Of a stretch of 20,202 nucleotides of DNA, positions 7,727 through 14,815 are shown piece by piece. Origin of the DNA: CAXDOZ01 sp963991145 (GTDB lineage: Bacteria; Bacteroidota; Bacteroidia; Chitinophagales; JABDMM01); NCBI GenBank assembly GCA_963991145.1, contig CAXDOZ010000039.1:1-20202 (forward strand), written 5' to 3'. A model generated the notes under the pieces. It had not been told where the DNA came from. It worked only from the letters and a program-made list of their open reading frames with translations, and ran no database searches. The position numbers and the translations under genes are program-made. How positions within the stretch are numbered: position 1 is the first letter of the stretch; every line of letters begins with the position of its first letter.

Positions 7727-8128
7727 TTAAAATATTTCACACAATACCTCGCCACCAACGTTCAACTTGCGTGCTTCCTTATCGGTGATCACGCCTTTAG
7801 AGGTTGATAGGATGGCAATTCCCAAACCGTTTGCTACACGTGGGATATCATCAACCCCAACATACTGACGCAAACCTGGCTTACTTACTCTTGTCAAGTG
7901 CTTGATAAGTGGTTCTTTAGTCGACTTATCATACTTGAGAGCCACTTTGATGACACCTTGCTTATCCTCAGTCTCATCGAAAATGTACTTCAGGATATAC
8001 CCGTGCTCATATAAGATCTCTGTCATTCTCTTTTTGAGATTTGACGCAGGGATCTCTACAATCCTGTGATTAGCCAATTGGCCATTACGGATGCGAGTCA
8101 GGAAATCTGCTATTGGATCAGTTACCAT
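7727..8128 (-). CDS. rpsH: 30S ribosomal protein S8 (uS8)
   Basis: Binds the central domain of 16S rRNA early in 30S assembly; in E. coli it is also the feedback repressor of the spc operon. 133 aa. It starts MVTDPIADFLTRIRNGQLAN; the C-terminal part has DIPRVANGLGIAILSTSKGV followed by ITDKEARKLNVGGEVLCEIF, the S8 signature. It follows rpsN by 41 nt, among the longer spacers in the operon; no S8-binding-site mimic was identified in the rplX-rplE region, though I could not fold it. Confidence 0.98.
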   Translation of the reverse strand: MVTDPIADFLTRIRNGQLANHRIVEIPASNLKKRMTEILYEHGYILKYIFDETEDKQGVIKVALKYDKSTKEPLIKHLTRVSKPGLRQYVGVDDIPRVANGLGIAILSTSKGVITDKEARKLNVGGEVLCEIF

Positions 8129-8169
8129 AGTATCTTCTTTTTCTCTTTTCTTATTCTTTTACCACTGGC

Positions 8170-8439
8170 TTACCAGCTAGACTTAGTTACACCTGGGATC
8201 TTTCCATCTGATGCCAATTGTCTGAACACCAGGCGGCTGATTCCGAATTTTCTAATGTATCCGCGCCCTCTTCCTGTAATCTTACAGCGGTTGCGAAGAC
8301 GAACTGGTGATGAGTTCTTTGGAAGCTTGTCCAACTCTTCCCATAGTCCATCTTTCTTCAATTGCGCTCGCTTTTCTGCGAACTTGGCCACTAGTTTTTC
8401 TCTTTTGGCCTGACGTGCTACAACAGATTTTCTTGCCAT
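8170..8439 (-). CDS. rpsN: 30S ribosomal protein S14 (uS14), zinc-free form
   Basis: 30S head protein needed for late assembly. 89 aa: the longer, C-minus type. It has a single cysteine (RNRCKITGRGRGYIRKFGIS) where the 61-aa zinc form has two CxxC pairs. The C-terminus FGISRLVFRQLASDGKIPGV plus TKSSW is diagnostic. It lies between rplE (13-nt gap) and rpsH, the normal spc position. Confidence 0.98.
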   Translation of the reverse strand: MARKSVVARQAKREKLVAKFAEKRAQLKKDGLWEELDKLPKNSSPVRLRNRCKITGRGRGYIRKFGISRLVFRQLASDGKIPGVTKSSW

Positions 8440-8452
8440 GATCTAGTTGCGT

Positions 8453-9001
8453 TTATTTTTGAAAGGGCATCCCCAATTCGGTCAACAATGCCAATGCTTC
8501 CGCATCAGTTTTAGCAGTAGTCACGAATGTGATATCCATTCCGTTAATCTTAGATACTTTATCAAGATCGATCTCAGGGAAAATGATCTGCTCAGTGATC
8601 CCAAGCGTATAGTTTCCTCTTCCATCAAATCCTTTGCTCTTGATCCCTCTGAAGTCACGAACACGTGGAAGTGCTACTGCGATAAAGCGATCAAGAAATT
8701 CGTACATCTTTTCTTTGCGAAGTGTAACACGAACACCGATTGGCATATCCTCACGGAGTTTGAAGTTCGATACCGCTTTCTTAGCGATAGTTTGAACAGC
8801 CTTCTGACCTGTGATCATGGTCATTTCTTCTTCGGCTACCTTCACTAACTTCTTATCCTGGGTAGCACCGTTTACACCTTGATTAAGGCAAACCTTAACA
8901 AGCTTTGGCACCTCCATGATAGAGTCGTATTGGAATTGCTCCATTAGCTTCGGAACAATCTCCTCTTTGTATTTCGTCTTCAGTCTTGGCGTAAATTCCA
9001 T
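8453..9001 (-). CDS. rplE: 50S ribosomal protein L5 (uL5)
   Basis: 5S rRNA-binding protein of the central protuberance that also contacts P-site tRNA. 182 aa. It begins MEFTPRLKTKYKEEIVPKLM; it has MTMITGQKAVQTIAKKAVSN followed by FKLREDMPIGVRVTLRKEKM, and the C-terminal GNYTLGITEQIIFPEIDLDK and GMDITFVTTAKTDAEALALL. All match the L5 family. Its ATG is one base after the rplX stop, so the two are probably translated in a coupled way. Confidence 0.98.
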   Translation of the reverse strand: MEFTPRLKTKYKEEIVPKLMEQFQYDSIMEVPKLVKVCLNQGVNGATQDKKLVKVAEEEMTMITGQKAVQTIAKKAVSNFKLREDMPIGVRVTLRKEKMYEFLDRFIAVALPRVRDFRGIKSKGFDGRGNYTLGITEQIIFPEIDLDKVSKINGMDITFVTTAKTDAEALALLTELGMPFQK

Positions 9002-9002
9002 C

Positions 9003-9338
9003 TTAAATTACCTCCCCTGATTTTTTAGATACGCGAACTGTTTGTCCGTTCTCTTCTCTGCGACCAATACGTGTTCTTTCACCAGACTTAGGATCAACCA
9101 ACATTACATTGCTGATATGGATAGACCCTTCAGTTTTGATGATACCACCATCTGGATTCTCAGAGTTTGGTTTCATATGCTTTGTGATAAGGTTCACGTC
9201 ACGGATGTAAACTCGATCTTTTACGCGATCAACTTTAGTTACTTCACCGGTAGAACCTTTGCTCTCACCAGAAATCACGATTACTGAATCGCCTTTCTTG
9301 ATGTTCAACTTCTTATTCATTTTTTGTCCCTTAGCCAT
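9003..9338 (-). CDS. rplX: 50S ribosomal protein L24 (uL24)
   Basis: Assembly initiator of the 50S subunit, located near the tunnel exit. 111 aa. The KOW motif is clear: KKGDSVIVISGESKGSTGEV around residues 14-33. It continues with NLITKHMKPNSENPDGGIIK and the terminal SGERTRIGRREENGQTVRVS. A second in-frame Met at residue 7 (MAKGQKMNKK) leaves the exact start slightly uncertain; M1 is preferred because only 2 nt then separate it from the rplN stop. Confidence 0.97.
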   Translation of the reverse strand: MAKGQKMNKKLNIKKGDSVIVISGESKGSTGEVTKVDRVKDRVYIRDVNLITKHMKPNSENPDGGIIKTEGSIHISNVMLVDPKSGERTRIGRREENGQTVRVSKKSGEVI

Positions 9339-9340
9339 GA

Positions 9341-9709
9341 TTACAATACTTCTGGTGCTAGTGAAACAATCTTCATGTACTGCTTTTCACGAAGCTCACG
9401 AGCAACAGGACCGAAGATCCTTGTTCCGCGAGGCTCATCATTCGCGTTAAGAAGTACTACTGCGTTATCGTCGAAGCGGATATATGATCCATCTCTTCTT
9501 TTAGTAGCCTTGCGTGTACGCACTACAACCGCATTGCTTACGATACCTTTTTTTACCTGGCCTGATGGCAAAGCTTTCTTTACGGTAACTACCACCTTAT
9601 CCCCGATATGGGCATAGCGGCGACGTGTACCACCGAGTACTTTGATTACAAGTACTTCTTTAGCTCCACTATTATCTGCCACATTGGCTCTTGATTCTTG
9701 CTGTAACAT
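9341..9709 (-). CDS. rplN: 50S ribosomal protein L14 (uL14)
   Basis: Subunit-interface protein that forms bridge B8 and is the contact for RsfS silencing factors. 122 aa, the exact family length. It begins MLQQESRANVADNSGAKEVL; the interior has VVRTRKATKRRDGSYIRFDD and NAVVLLNANDEPRGTRIFGP, then VARELREKQYMKIVSLAPEV and L at the end. It is first in the spc block, 35 nt after rpsQ. A GGAAAG lies close before its ATG. Confidence 0.98.
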   Translation of the reverse strand: MLQQESRANVADNSGAKEVLVIKVLGGTRRRYAHIGDKVVVTVKKALPSGQVKKGIVSNAVVVRTRKATKRRDGSYIRFDDNAVVLLNANDEPRGTRIFGPVARELREKQYMKIVSLAPEVL

Positions 9710-9744
9710 CGCTTTCCGTTTTACCGGTTATCTATTCAATCTTA

Positions 9745-9999
9745 TTACTTAGCTCTTTCTACGACTTCGATCACACGCCAGCGCTTCTTCTTGCTTAGCG
9801 GGCGGGTCTCCATGATTTTTACTGTGTCCCCTTCATTACACTCATTCTTCTCATCATGAGCAGTGAACTTCTTGGAACGCTTCATGTACTTCCCGTAGAT
9901 AGGGTGCTTCTTTTTAGTTTCAACTACAACAGTGATGGTCTTGTCCATCTTGTTGCTGGTTACTAAGCCAGTACGCTGTTTTCTTAGATTCCTTTCCAT
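9745..9999 (-). CDS. rpsQ: 30S ribosomal protein S17 (uS17)
   Basis: Early 16S rRNA-binding protein with an OB fold. 84 aa, normal size. It starts MERNLRKQRTGLVTSNKMDK, then TITVVVETKKKHPIYGKYMK; the S17 signature GDTVKIMETRPLSKKKRWRV lies near residues 58-77. It is 2 nt after the rpmC stop and 35 nt before rplN, closing the S10 block. Confidence 0.98.
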   Translation of the reverse strand: MERNLRKQRTGLVTSNKMDKTITVVVETKKKHPIYGKYMKRSKKFTAHDEKNECNEGDTVKIMETRPLSKKKRWRVIEVVERAK

Positions 10000-10001
10000 G
10001 C

Positions 10002-10220
10002 TTATTCAGATTTAGCGTTTTCTGCTTCTAATTCTCTGTTGCGCAATTCCGTCATCAACCTTGCGATGTCACGTCTTTTCACGCGGATCGTAAGTGGGTT
10101 ATCCAATGGAGATACAACATGATTGAATTTCATCTTTGTGTAAAGAGTCTTTTCACTTTTGATCTTCTCCACTAGCTCCTCAGTAGTAAGTTGCGCTATG
10201 TCTTCTTTATTAAGTGCCAT
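10002..10220 (-). CDS. rpmC: 50S ribosomal protein L29 (uL29)
   Basis: Small two-helix 50S protein at the tunnel exit, part of the docking site for trigger factor and SRP with L23. 72 aa. It is helical and charged throughout: MALNKEDIAQLTTEELVEKI, then the signature VKRRDIARLMTELRNRELEA around residues 48-67, with the short acidic end ENAKSE. It follows rplP by 15 nt and precedes rpsQ by 2 nt. Confidence 0.98.
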   Translation of the reverse strand: MALNKEDIAQLTTEELVEKIKSEKTLYTKMKFNHVVSPLDNPLTIRVKRRDIARLMTELRNRELEAENAKSE

Positions 10221-10235
10221 CGTTCAAATGGTTTT

Positions 10236-10655
10236 TTATCCTACGAAATCTCTTCTCGTTACAACCTTGGTTCGAACTGGTAGCTTTTGCGCAGCAAGGC
10301 GTAGACCTTCCATTGCAACCTCCGGCTCAACACCATCGATCTCAAACATGATTCTTCCAGGTTTTACAACAGCAACCCATCCTTCCGGAGCACCTTTACC
10401 TTTACCCATCCTTACCTCTAGAGGCTTAGCTGTATAAGGCTTATCTGGAAAGATTCGGATCCATACCTTACCCTGACGTTTCATGTGACGCGTCAAAGCG
10501 ATACGAGCCGCCTCGATCTGCTTGTTTGTGATCCAGGCTGCATCAAGGGTTTTCAATCCGTAAGTACCGAAGGCGATCTGGGCTCCACGCTGGGCGGTAC
10601 CCTTCACTCTTCCTTTCTGCTGTTTTCTAAATTTTACACGCTTAGGCAGTAACAT
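10236..10655 (-). CDS. rplP: 50S ribosomal protein L16 (uL16)
   Basis: 50S protein at the A-site tRNA elbow, near the peptidyl-transferase centre. 139 aa. It begins MLLPKRVKFRKQQKGRVKGT; the signature AARIALTRHMKRQGKVWIRI and the segment KPLEVRMGKGKGAPEGWVAV are diagnostic. The Arg in EVRMGKGKG corresponds to the residue hydroxylated in E. coli L16 (R81). It lies between rpsC (15-nt gap) and rpmC (15-nt gap). Confidence 0.98.
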   Translation of the reverse strand: MLLPKRVKFRKQQKGRVKGTAQRGAQIAFGTYGLKTLDAAWITNKQIEAARIALTRHMKRQGKVWIRIFPDKPYTAKPLEVRMGKGKGAPEGWVAVVKPGRIMFEIDGVEPEVAMEGLRLAAQKLPVRTKVVTRRDFVG

Positions 10656-10670
10656 CGCTTCTAATTTTTC

Positions 10671-11381
10671 TTATCGTCTTTGTTGTGGTTTACGACGAGG
10701 GCTACGCTTTCCTCCGCGTCCGCCTTCGTTCTCGATATTTGGAGACAAGTCTCTCTTGCCCAATACCTCACCTTTGCAAATCCAAACCTTTACACCAATC
10801 TTTCCATAGATAGTGTTGGCTTCAACAATTCTGTAATCAATATCTGCACGGATCGTGTGAAGAGGAGTACGTCCTTGTTTGTACTCTTCAGTACGAGCCA
10901 TCTCAGCTCCACCAAGACGACCTGATACACGAACCTTAATTCCTTCAGCTCCCATTCTCATCGCAGAGGCAACAGCCATCTTAACTGCACGACGGAAGTT
11001 TACCCTTCCTTCAAGCTGCTTGGCGATTGTCTCAGCTACGATACCGGCATCAAGCTCAGGACGACGGATCTCAACGATGTTGATCTGAACGTCTTTGCTA
11101 GTCAGCTTACGAAGCTCTTCGCGGATGCGATCAACTTCTCCACCACCTTTACCGATGATGATACCTGGTCTTGAAGTGTGAATCGTAACAGTGATTCTCT
11201 TCAAGGTACGCTCGATGACGATTCGGCTGATTCCACCTTTCTGAATACGGGCCTTTAGATACTTACGGATCTTCTCGTCTTCTACCAGCTTTTCAGCAGT
11301 GTTCTTACCACCAAACCAGTTTGAATCCCATCCGCGGACGATACCGAGGCGAAATGCCGTTGGATTTACTTTTTGTCCCAT
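10671..11381 (-). CDS. rpsC: 30S ribosomal protein S3 (uS3)
   Basis: 30S head protein at the mRNA entry channel, part of the ribosomal helicase with S4 and S5. 236 aa. It starts MGQKVNPTAFRLGIVRGWDS. The KH domain lies about residues 39-110, with the GxxG loop in GIIIGKGGGEVDRIREELRK. The C-terminal S3 domain includes SGRLGGAEMARTEEYKQGRT and GVKVWICKGEVLG. A basic Gly/Arg tail (GGRGGKRSPRRKPQQRR) ends the protein. Its ATG is 3 nt from the rplV stop. Confidence 0.98.
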   Translation of the reverse strand: MGQKVNPTAFRLGIVRGWDSNWFGGKNTAEKLVEDEKIRKYLKARIQKGGISRIVIERTLKRITVTIHTSRPGIIIGKGGGEVDRIREELRKLTSKDVQINIVEIRRPELDAGIVAETIAKQLEGRVNFRRAVKMAVASAMRMGAEGIKVRVSGRLGGAEMARTEEYKQGRTPLHTIRADIDYRIVEANTIYGKIGVKVWICKGEVLGKRDLSPNIENEGGRGGKRSPRRKPQQRR

Positions 11382-11384
11382 CTC

Positions 11385-11783
11385 TTAGTTTTCGTTTTCT
11401 TGATTTTCAACCTCCTCAACAACTTCCTCAGTGAGACCAGCTGCTGTGCGGCTATCAATTACTATAGTTACATGGTTAGAGCGCTTGCGAATTCTGTGCG
11501 CGCGACCATGTGGTGCCGGACGGAAACGCTTCAACATTCTTCCTCCACCCACTTGAACTTCTTTGATATAAAGTTCACTTGAGTCTGGATCCATATCATT
11601 CTTCTGCTCCCAATTGTTGATAGCAGACTGAACGAGCTTGCCCATTCGACGAGATGCCTCTTTAGTAGAGTATCTCAAGATCGTCATCGCCTTATAGGCA
11701 TCTTCTCCGCGAATTAAGTCGGCAACCAGCCTCATTTTTCGAGGCGAAGTTGGACAGTTCCTTAGTTTGGCTACTGCTTCCAT
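11385..11783 (-). CDS. rplV: 50S ribosomal protein L22 (uL22) with acidic tail
   Basis: Early-assembly protein whose beta-hairpin lines the exit-tunnel constriction next to L4; hairpin changes give macrolide resistance in other bacteria. 132 aa, against about 110 in E. coli. The core reads MEAVAKLRNCPTSPRKMRLV through the hairpin (RMLKRFRPAPHGRAHRIRKR, about residues 81-100) and SNHVTIVID. The excess is a C-terminal acidic tail, about residues 117-132 (LTEEVVEEVENQENEN). It follows rpsS by 8 nt and precedes rpsC by 3 nt. Confidence 0.98.
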   Translation of the reverse strand: MEAVAKLRNCPTSPRKMRLVADLIRGEDAYKAMTILRYSTKEASRRMGKLVQSAINNWEQKNDMDPDSSELYIKEVQVGGGRMLKRFRPAPHGRAHRIRKRSNHVTIVIDSRTAAGLTEEVVEEVENQENEN

Positions 11784-11791
11784 CTTATCTC

Positions 11792-12061
11792 TTATTTAAT
11801 CTTTTTACTTGAGTGACCTCTAAAGTTTCTCGTTGGAGAAAATTCACCCAGTTTATGTCCTACCATATTCTCAGTGACAAACACCGGAATAAACTTATTT
11901 CCATTATGAACCGCGATTGTGTGTCCAACCATTTCAGGAATGATCATTGAAGAACGCGACCAGGTTTTGATCACTGACTTCTTTCCAGATTCATTCATTG
12001 AATCGATCTTTCTGCCCAATTTGTAGGCTACGTAAGGTCCTTTTTTAATTGATCTTGCCAT
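11792..12061 (-). CDS. rpsS: 30S ribosomal protein S19 (uS19)
   Basis: 30S head protein that pairs with S13 and bridges to the 50S. 89 aa, normal. It starts MARSIKKGPYVAYKLGRKID, has TWSRSSMIIPEMVGHTIAVH and then NGNKFIPVFVTENMVGHKLG, and ends EFSPTRNFRGHSSKKIK, all S19 hallmarks. It lies between rplB (10-nt gap) and rplV (8-nt gap), the standard S10 order. Confidence 0.98.
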   Translation of the reverse strand: MARSIKKGPYVAYKLGRKIDSMNESGKKSVIKTWSRSSMIIPEMVGHTIAVHNGNKFIPVFVTENMVGHKLGEFSPTRNFRGHSSKKIK

Positions 12062-12071
12062 GCTTAGTCAA

Positions 12072-12896
12072 TTACTTTTTCTTCTTAGAAATGATTAGGC
12101 GGTTAGAAGATTTGTTCTTGTTTCGAGTCTTCTGACCTTTAGCGTAAACACCTGTGCGTGAACGTGGGTGACCTCCAGAGGCTCTACCTTCACCACCACC
12201 CATTGGGTGATCAACAGGGTTCATTGCAACTCCACGCGTACGTGGACGAACGCCCAACCAACGCTTTCTTCCTGCTTTACCAAGAACTGTAAGTCCGTGG
12301 TCAGGATTTGAAACAGAACCGATAGTCGCCATACAAGCGCTCAATACCATTCTTGTTTCACCTGAAGGAAGCTTTACGATTACGTACTTTCCTTCTTTTG
12401 CAGATAGCTGAGCGTATGTTCCAGCGCTTCTTGCCATTGCTGCTCCTCTACCTGGTTGTAATTCAATTGCGTGAATCACAGATCCAAGAGGAATATCTTT
12501 CAGGTAAAGTGTGTTTCCTACATCTGGAGATACACCTTCACCACTCTGTACAGTTTGTCCAACCTCTAGTCCTTCTGGAGCCAGGATGTAACGCTTTTCA
12601 CCATCGGCGTAAGCCAAAAGAGCGATAAATGCGGTACGGTTTGGATCGTATTCTACTGACTTAACCGTAGCAGGGATATTGTGCTTGTTGCGTTTGAAGT
12701 CAATTACACGGTAACGTTTCTTATGTCCGCCCCCAATGTACCTCATGGTCATCTTACCATCGTGGTTACGACCACCTGACTTCCCGCCTTTTTTGATCAG
12801 ACTCTTCTCCGGAGTACTTGTCGTAATCTCCGAATAAGCGTTCCCGATCATTCCTCTGCGGCCCGGGGTTGTTGGTTTATACTTTTTAACTGGCAT
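12072..12896 (-). CDS. rplB: 50S ribosomal protein L2 (uL2)
   Basis: Largest core 50S protein, needed for subunit association and peptidyl-transferase activity. 274 aa. The OB-like N-terminal part has GGRNHDGKMTMRYIGGGHKK (about residues 41-60); the SH3-like domain has ELQPGRGAAMARSAGTYAQL. The conserved peptidyl-transferase-proximal loop reads GVAMNPVDHPMGGGEGRASG: D229 and H230 are kept, but M232 replaces the second His of the E. coli HPHGGG, as usual in Bacteroidota. The C-terminus is Lys-rich. The gap to rplW is 24 nt. Confidence 0.98.
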   Translation of the reverse strand: MPVKKYKPTTPGRRGMIGNAYSEITTSTPEKSLIKKGGKSGGRNHDGKMTMRYIGGGHKKRYRVIDFKRNKHNIPATVKSVEYDPNRTAFIALLAYADGEKRYILAPEGLEVGQTVQSGEGVSPDVGNTLYLKDIPLGSVIHAIELQPGRGAAMARSAGTYAQLSAKEGKYVIVKLPSGETRMVLSACMATIGSVSNPDHGLTVLGKAGRKRWLGVRPRTRGVAMNPVDHPMGGGEGRASGGHPRSRTGVYAKGQKTRNKNKSSNRLIISKKKK

Positions 12897-12920
12897 GACT
12901 GCTTCGTTTTCCTTTCCTTA

Positions 12921-13220
12921 TTAGATACTGCTATAGAAATCGATAGTCTCTCCTTCTGCAAGGCTAACTACTGCCTTCTTGTAAGGATTTGTTCTACCTC
13001 TAGCTACACCGTTCGTGGTGTAACGTACTTTCGCTTTTGCAGGGATAACCATAGTTCTTACTTCCTCTACAGTTACTCCGTACATCGACTCAACTGCTTC
13101 TTTAATCTGAAGCTTGTTCGCGTTGCGATCTACTACGAATACGAACTGTCCTAGTCCTTCGCCTAGTCCTGTCGACTTCTCAGTGATCACCGGTTTGATT
13201 AATACGCTTCTCGATTTCAT
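12921..13220 (-). CDS. rplW: 50S ribosomal protein L23 (uL23)
   Basis: Tunnel-exit protein that docks trigger factor, SRP and SecYEG. 99 aa. It begins MKSRSVLIKPVITEKSTGLG; the signature FVVDRNANKLQIKEAVESMY lies near residues 28-47, followed by GVTVEEVRTMVIPAKAKVRY and TNPYKKAVVSLAEGETIDFY. It sits between rplD (6-nt gap) and rplB, as in the S10 operon. Confidence 0.98.
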   Translation of the reverse strand: MKSRSVLIKPVITEKSTGLGEGLGQFVFVVDRNANKLQIKEAVESMYGVTVEEVRTMVIPAKAKVRYTTNGVARGRTNPYKKAVVSLAEGETIDFYSSI

Positions 13221-13226
13221 GATCGC

Positions 13227-13856
13227 TTACTTTTTAAAGCTTTCTTCAACAGCTTTCACTGAGCTCTCAGCGAAAACAATCTTCTTGCAATTCAATACAT
13301 CGTAAACATTCAATCTTCCTGCAGTAGTAACCTTCGCATTTGGAATGTTACGAGCTGATAGGTAAATGTTCAGATGGTTCTCCGGAAGCACGAATAGTGC
13401 TTTCTCAACGCCAAGTCCAAGGTTGCTTAGAATGGTGTAGAACTCTTTAGTTCTTGGAGCTTCCATGTTGAAGTCTTCAACTACAACCATGTTGTTCTCC
13501 TGTACCATGCTGCTTAGAGCAGACTTCTTAGCAAGCACCTTTTGCTTCTTGTTCAGTTTGAATCCGTAGTCTCTGACTCTTGGTCCGAAAACACGTCCTC
13601 CACCTCTGAACAATGGGTTCTTGATACTACCCGCACGAGCTGTACCTGTTCCCTTTTGACGCTTAATCTTTCTGGTTGATCCGGTGATCTCACCTCTTTC
13701 CTTCGCTTTGTGCGTTCCCTGGCGTTGGTTAGCCAGGAACTGCTTAACCGATAGGTAGATATTGTGCTGATTTGGATCTAATCCAAATACTGACTTATCC
13801 AGTGATACCTCTTTTCCGGTTTCTTTACCTTCTGTATTTAATACTTTAATCTTCAT
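13227..13856 (-). CDS. rplD: 50S ribosomal protein L4 (uL4)
   Basis: 50S protein with a long loop reaching the exit-tunnel constriction opposite L22; in E. coli it autoregulates the S10 operon. 209 aa. The tunnel loop is clear around residues 45-105: RQGTHKAKERGEITGSTRKI, then KRQKGTGTARAGSIKNPLFR and GGGRVFGPRVRDYGFKLNKK. The globular end has VLPENHLNIYLSARNIPNAK and GRLNVYDVLNCKKIVFAESS. AAGGAAGG upstream of the ATG is one of the better Shine-Dalgarno-like stretches here. There is no separate S10-type leader, because rpsJ directly follows fusA. Confidence 0.98.
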   Translation of the reverse strand: MKIKVLNTEGKETGKEVSLDKSVFGLDPNQHNIYLSVKQFLANQRQGTHKAKERGEITGSTRKIKRQKGTGTARAGSIKNPLFRGGGRVFGPRVRDYGFKLNKKQKVLAKKSALSSMVQENNMVVVEDFNMEAPRTKEFYTILSNLGLGVEKALFVLPENHLNIYLSARNIPNAKVTTAGRLNVYDVLNCKKIVFAESSVKAVEESFKK

Positions 13857-13876
13857 GATCCCTTCCTTTTATCGGC

Positions 13877-14497
13877 CTAAGCTTCTACGATTACAAAGGA
13901 TCCCTTGGCGCCGGGTACGTTACCACTAACTACCAGGAGATTTTTCTCAGGCATCACTTTCATGATGCGTAAATTTCTTGCCTTAACACGCTCGTTACCC
14001 ATACGGCCCGCCATGCGCATACCTTTGTATACACGGCTAGGAGTAGAACTCTGACCGATAGATCCCGGAGCACGTAGTCTGTTGTGCTGACCGTGAGTCT
14101 TCATACCAACACCGCTGAAACCGTGGCGCTTTACAACACCCTGGAATCCTTTACCCTTGCTGGTACCAACAACAGCTACAGCTTCGCCTTCTTCAAATAC
14201 ATCAACTCCAACAGTGTCTCCGAGATTAGCTTCTAGATCGAAGTCACGGAATTCAACTGATTTCAATTTTGGAGTAGTCTTCGCTTTTGCAAAGTGACCT
14301 TTCAATGCAGCGCTAGTTGATTTCTCGCGACGCTCACCGAATGAAAGCTGAACGGCTTCGTAACCATCAGTTTCCATTGTGCGAACCTGAGTAACAACGT
14401 TAGCTTCTGCCTCGATGAGGGTAACAGGCACAAACTTCCCGTTCTCATCGAACATGCTGGTCATTCCTATTTTCTTTCCAATAATCCCTTTCATCAA
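13877..14497 (-). CDS. rplC: 50S ribosomal protein L3 (uL3)
   Basis: Early-assembly 50S protein whose central extension approaches the peptidyl-transferase centre. 206 aa. It starts MMKGIIGKKIGMTSMFDENG; the central extension contains GMKTHGQHNRLRAPGSIGQS and STPSRVYKGMRMAGRMGNER, then VKARNLRIM. There are two adjacent Met codons (14497 and 14494); the second fits relatives better, but neither has a Shine-Dalgarno to decide. The gap is 8 nt after rpsJ and 20 nt before rplD. Confidence 0.98.
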   Translation of the reverse strand: MMKGIIGKKIGMTSMFDENGKFVPVTLIEAEANVVTQVRTMETDGYEAVQLSFGERREKSTSAALKGHFAKAKTTPKLKSVEFRDFDLEANLGDTVGVDVFEEGEAVAVVGTSKGKGFQGVVKRHGFSGVGMKTHGQHNRLRAPGSIGQSSTPSRVYKGMRMAGRMGNERVKARNLRIMKVMPEKNLLVVSGNVPGAKGSFVIVEA

Positions 14498-14505
14498 TCC
14501 AGGTT

Positions 14506-14811
14506 TTAAACTTTAATCTCTACGTCAACACCACTTGGAAGCTCAAGCTTCATTAGAGCGTCGATTGTCTTAGAAGTGGAACTATAGATGTCAAGCAAAC
14601 GCTTATAGGTACACAGTTGAAACTGCTCCTTAGACTTCGCATTCACGTGTGGTGAACGCAAAACCGTAAATACATCCTTCTTGGTAGGAAGTGGAATTGG
14701 TCCACTCACTACAGCTCCGCTGTTTTTAACTGTCTTTACGATCTTCTCTGCAGACTTGTCTACAAGGTTGTGATCGTAAGATTTCAGCTTGATTCGAATC
14801 CTCTGGGTCAT
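14506..14811 (-). CDS. rpsJ: 30S ribosomal protein S10 (uS10, NusE)
   Basis: 30S head protein that also acts as NusE, linking NusB/NusG to RNA polymerase in antitermination and transcription-translation coupling. 101 aa, normal. It reads MTQRIRIKLKSYDHNLVDKS and then AEKIVKTVKNSGAVVSGPIP with LPTKKDVFTVLRSPHVNAKS, ending KLELPSGVDVEIKV. Its ATG is 4 nt after the fusA stop: the S10 block is fused directly to the str block with no tuf gene between. Confidence 0.98.
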   Translation of the reverse strand: MTQRIRIKLKSYDHNLVDKSAEKIVKTVKNSGAVVSGPIPLPTKKDVFTVLRSPHVNAKSKEQFQLCTYKRLLDIYSSTSKTIDALMKLELPSGVDVEIKV

Positions 14812-14815
14812 CTTA

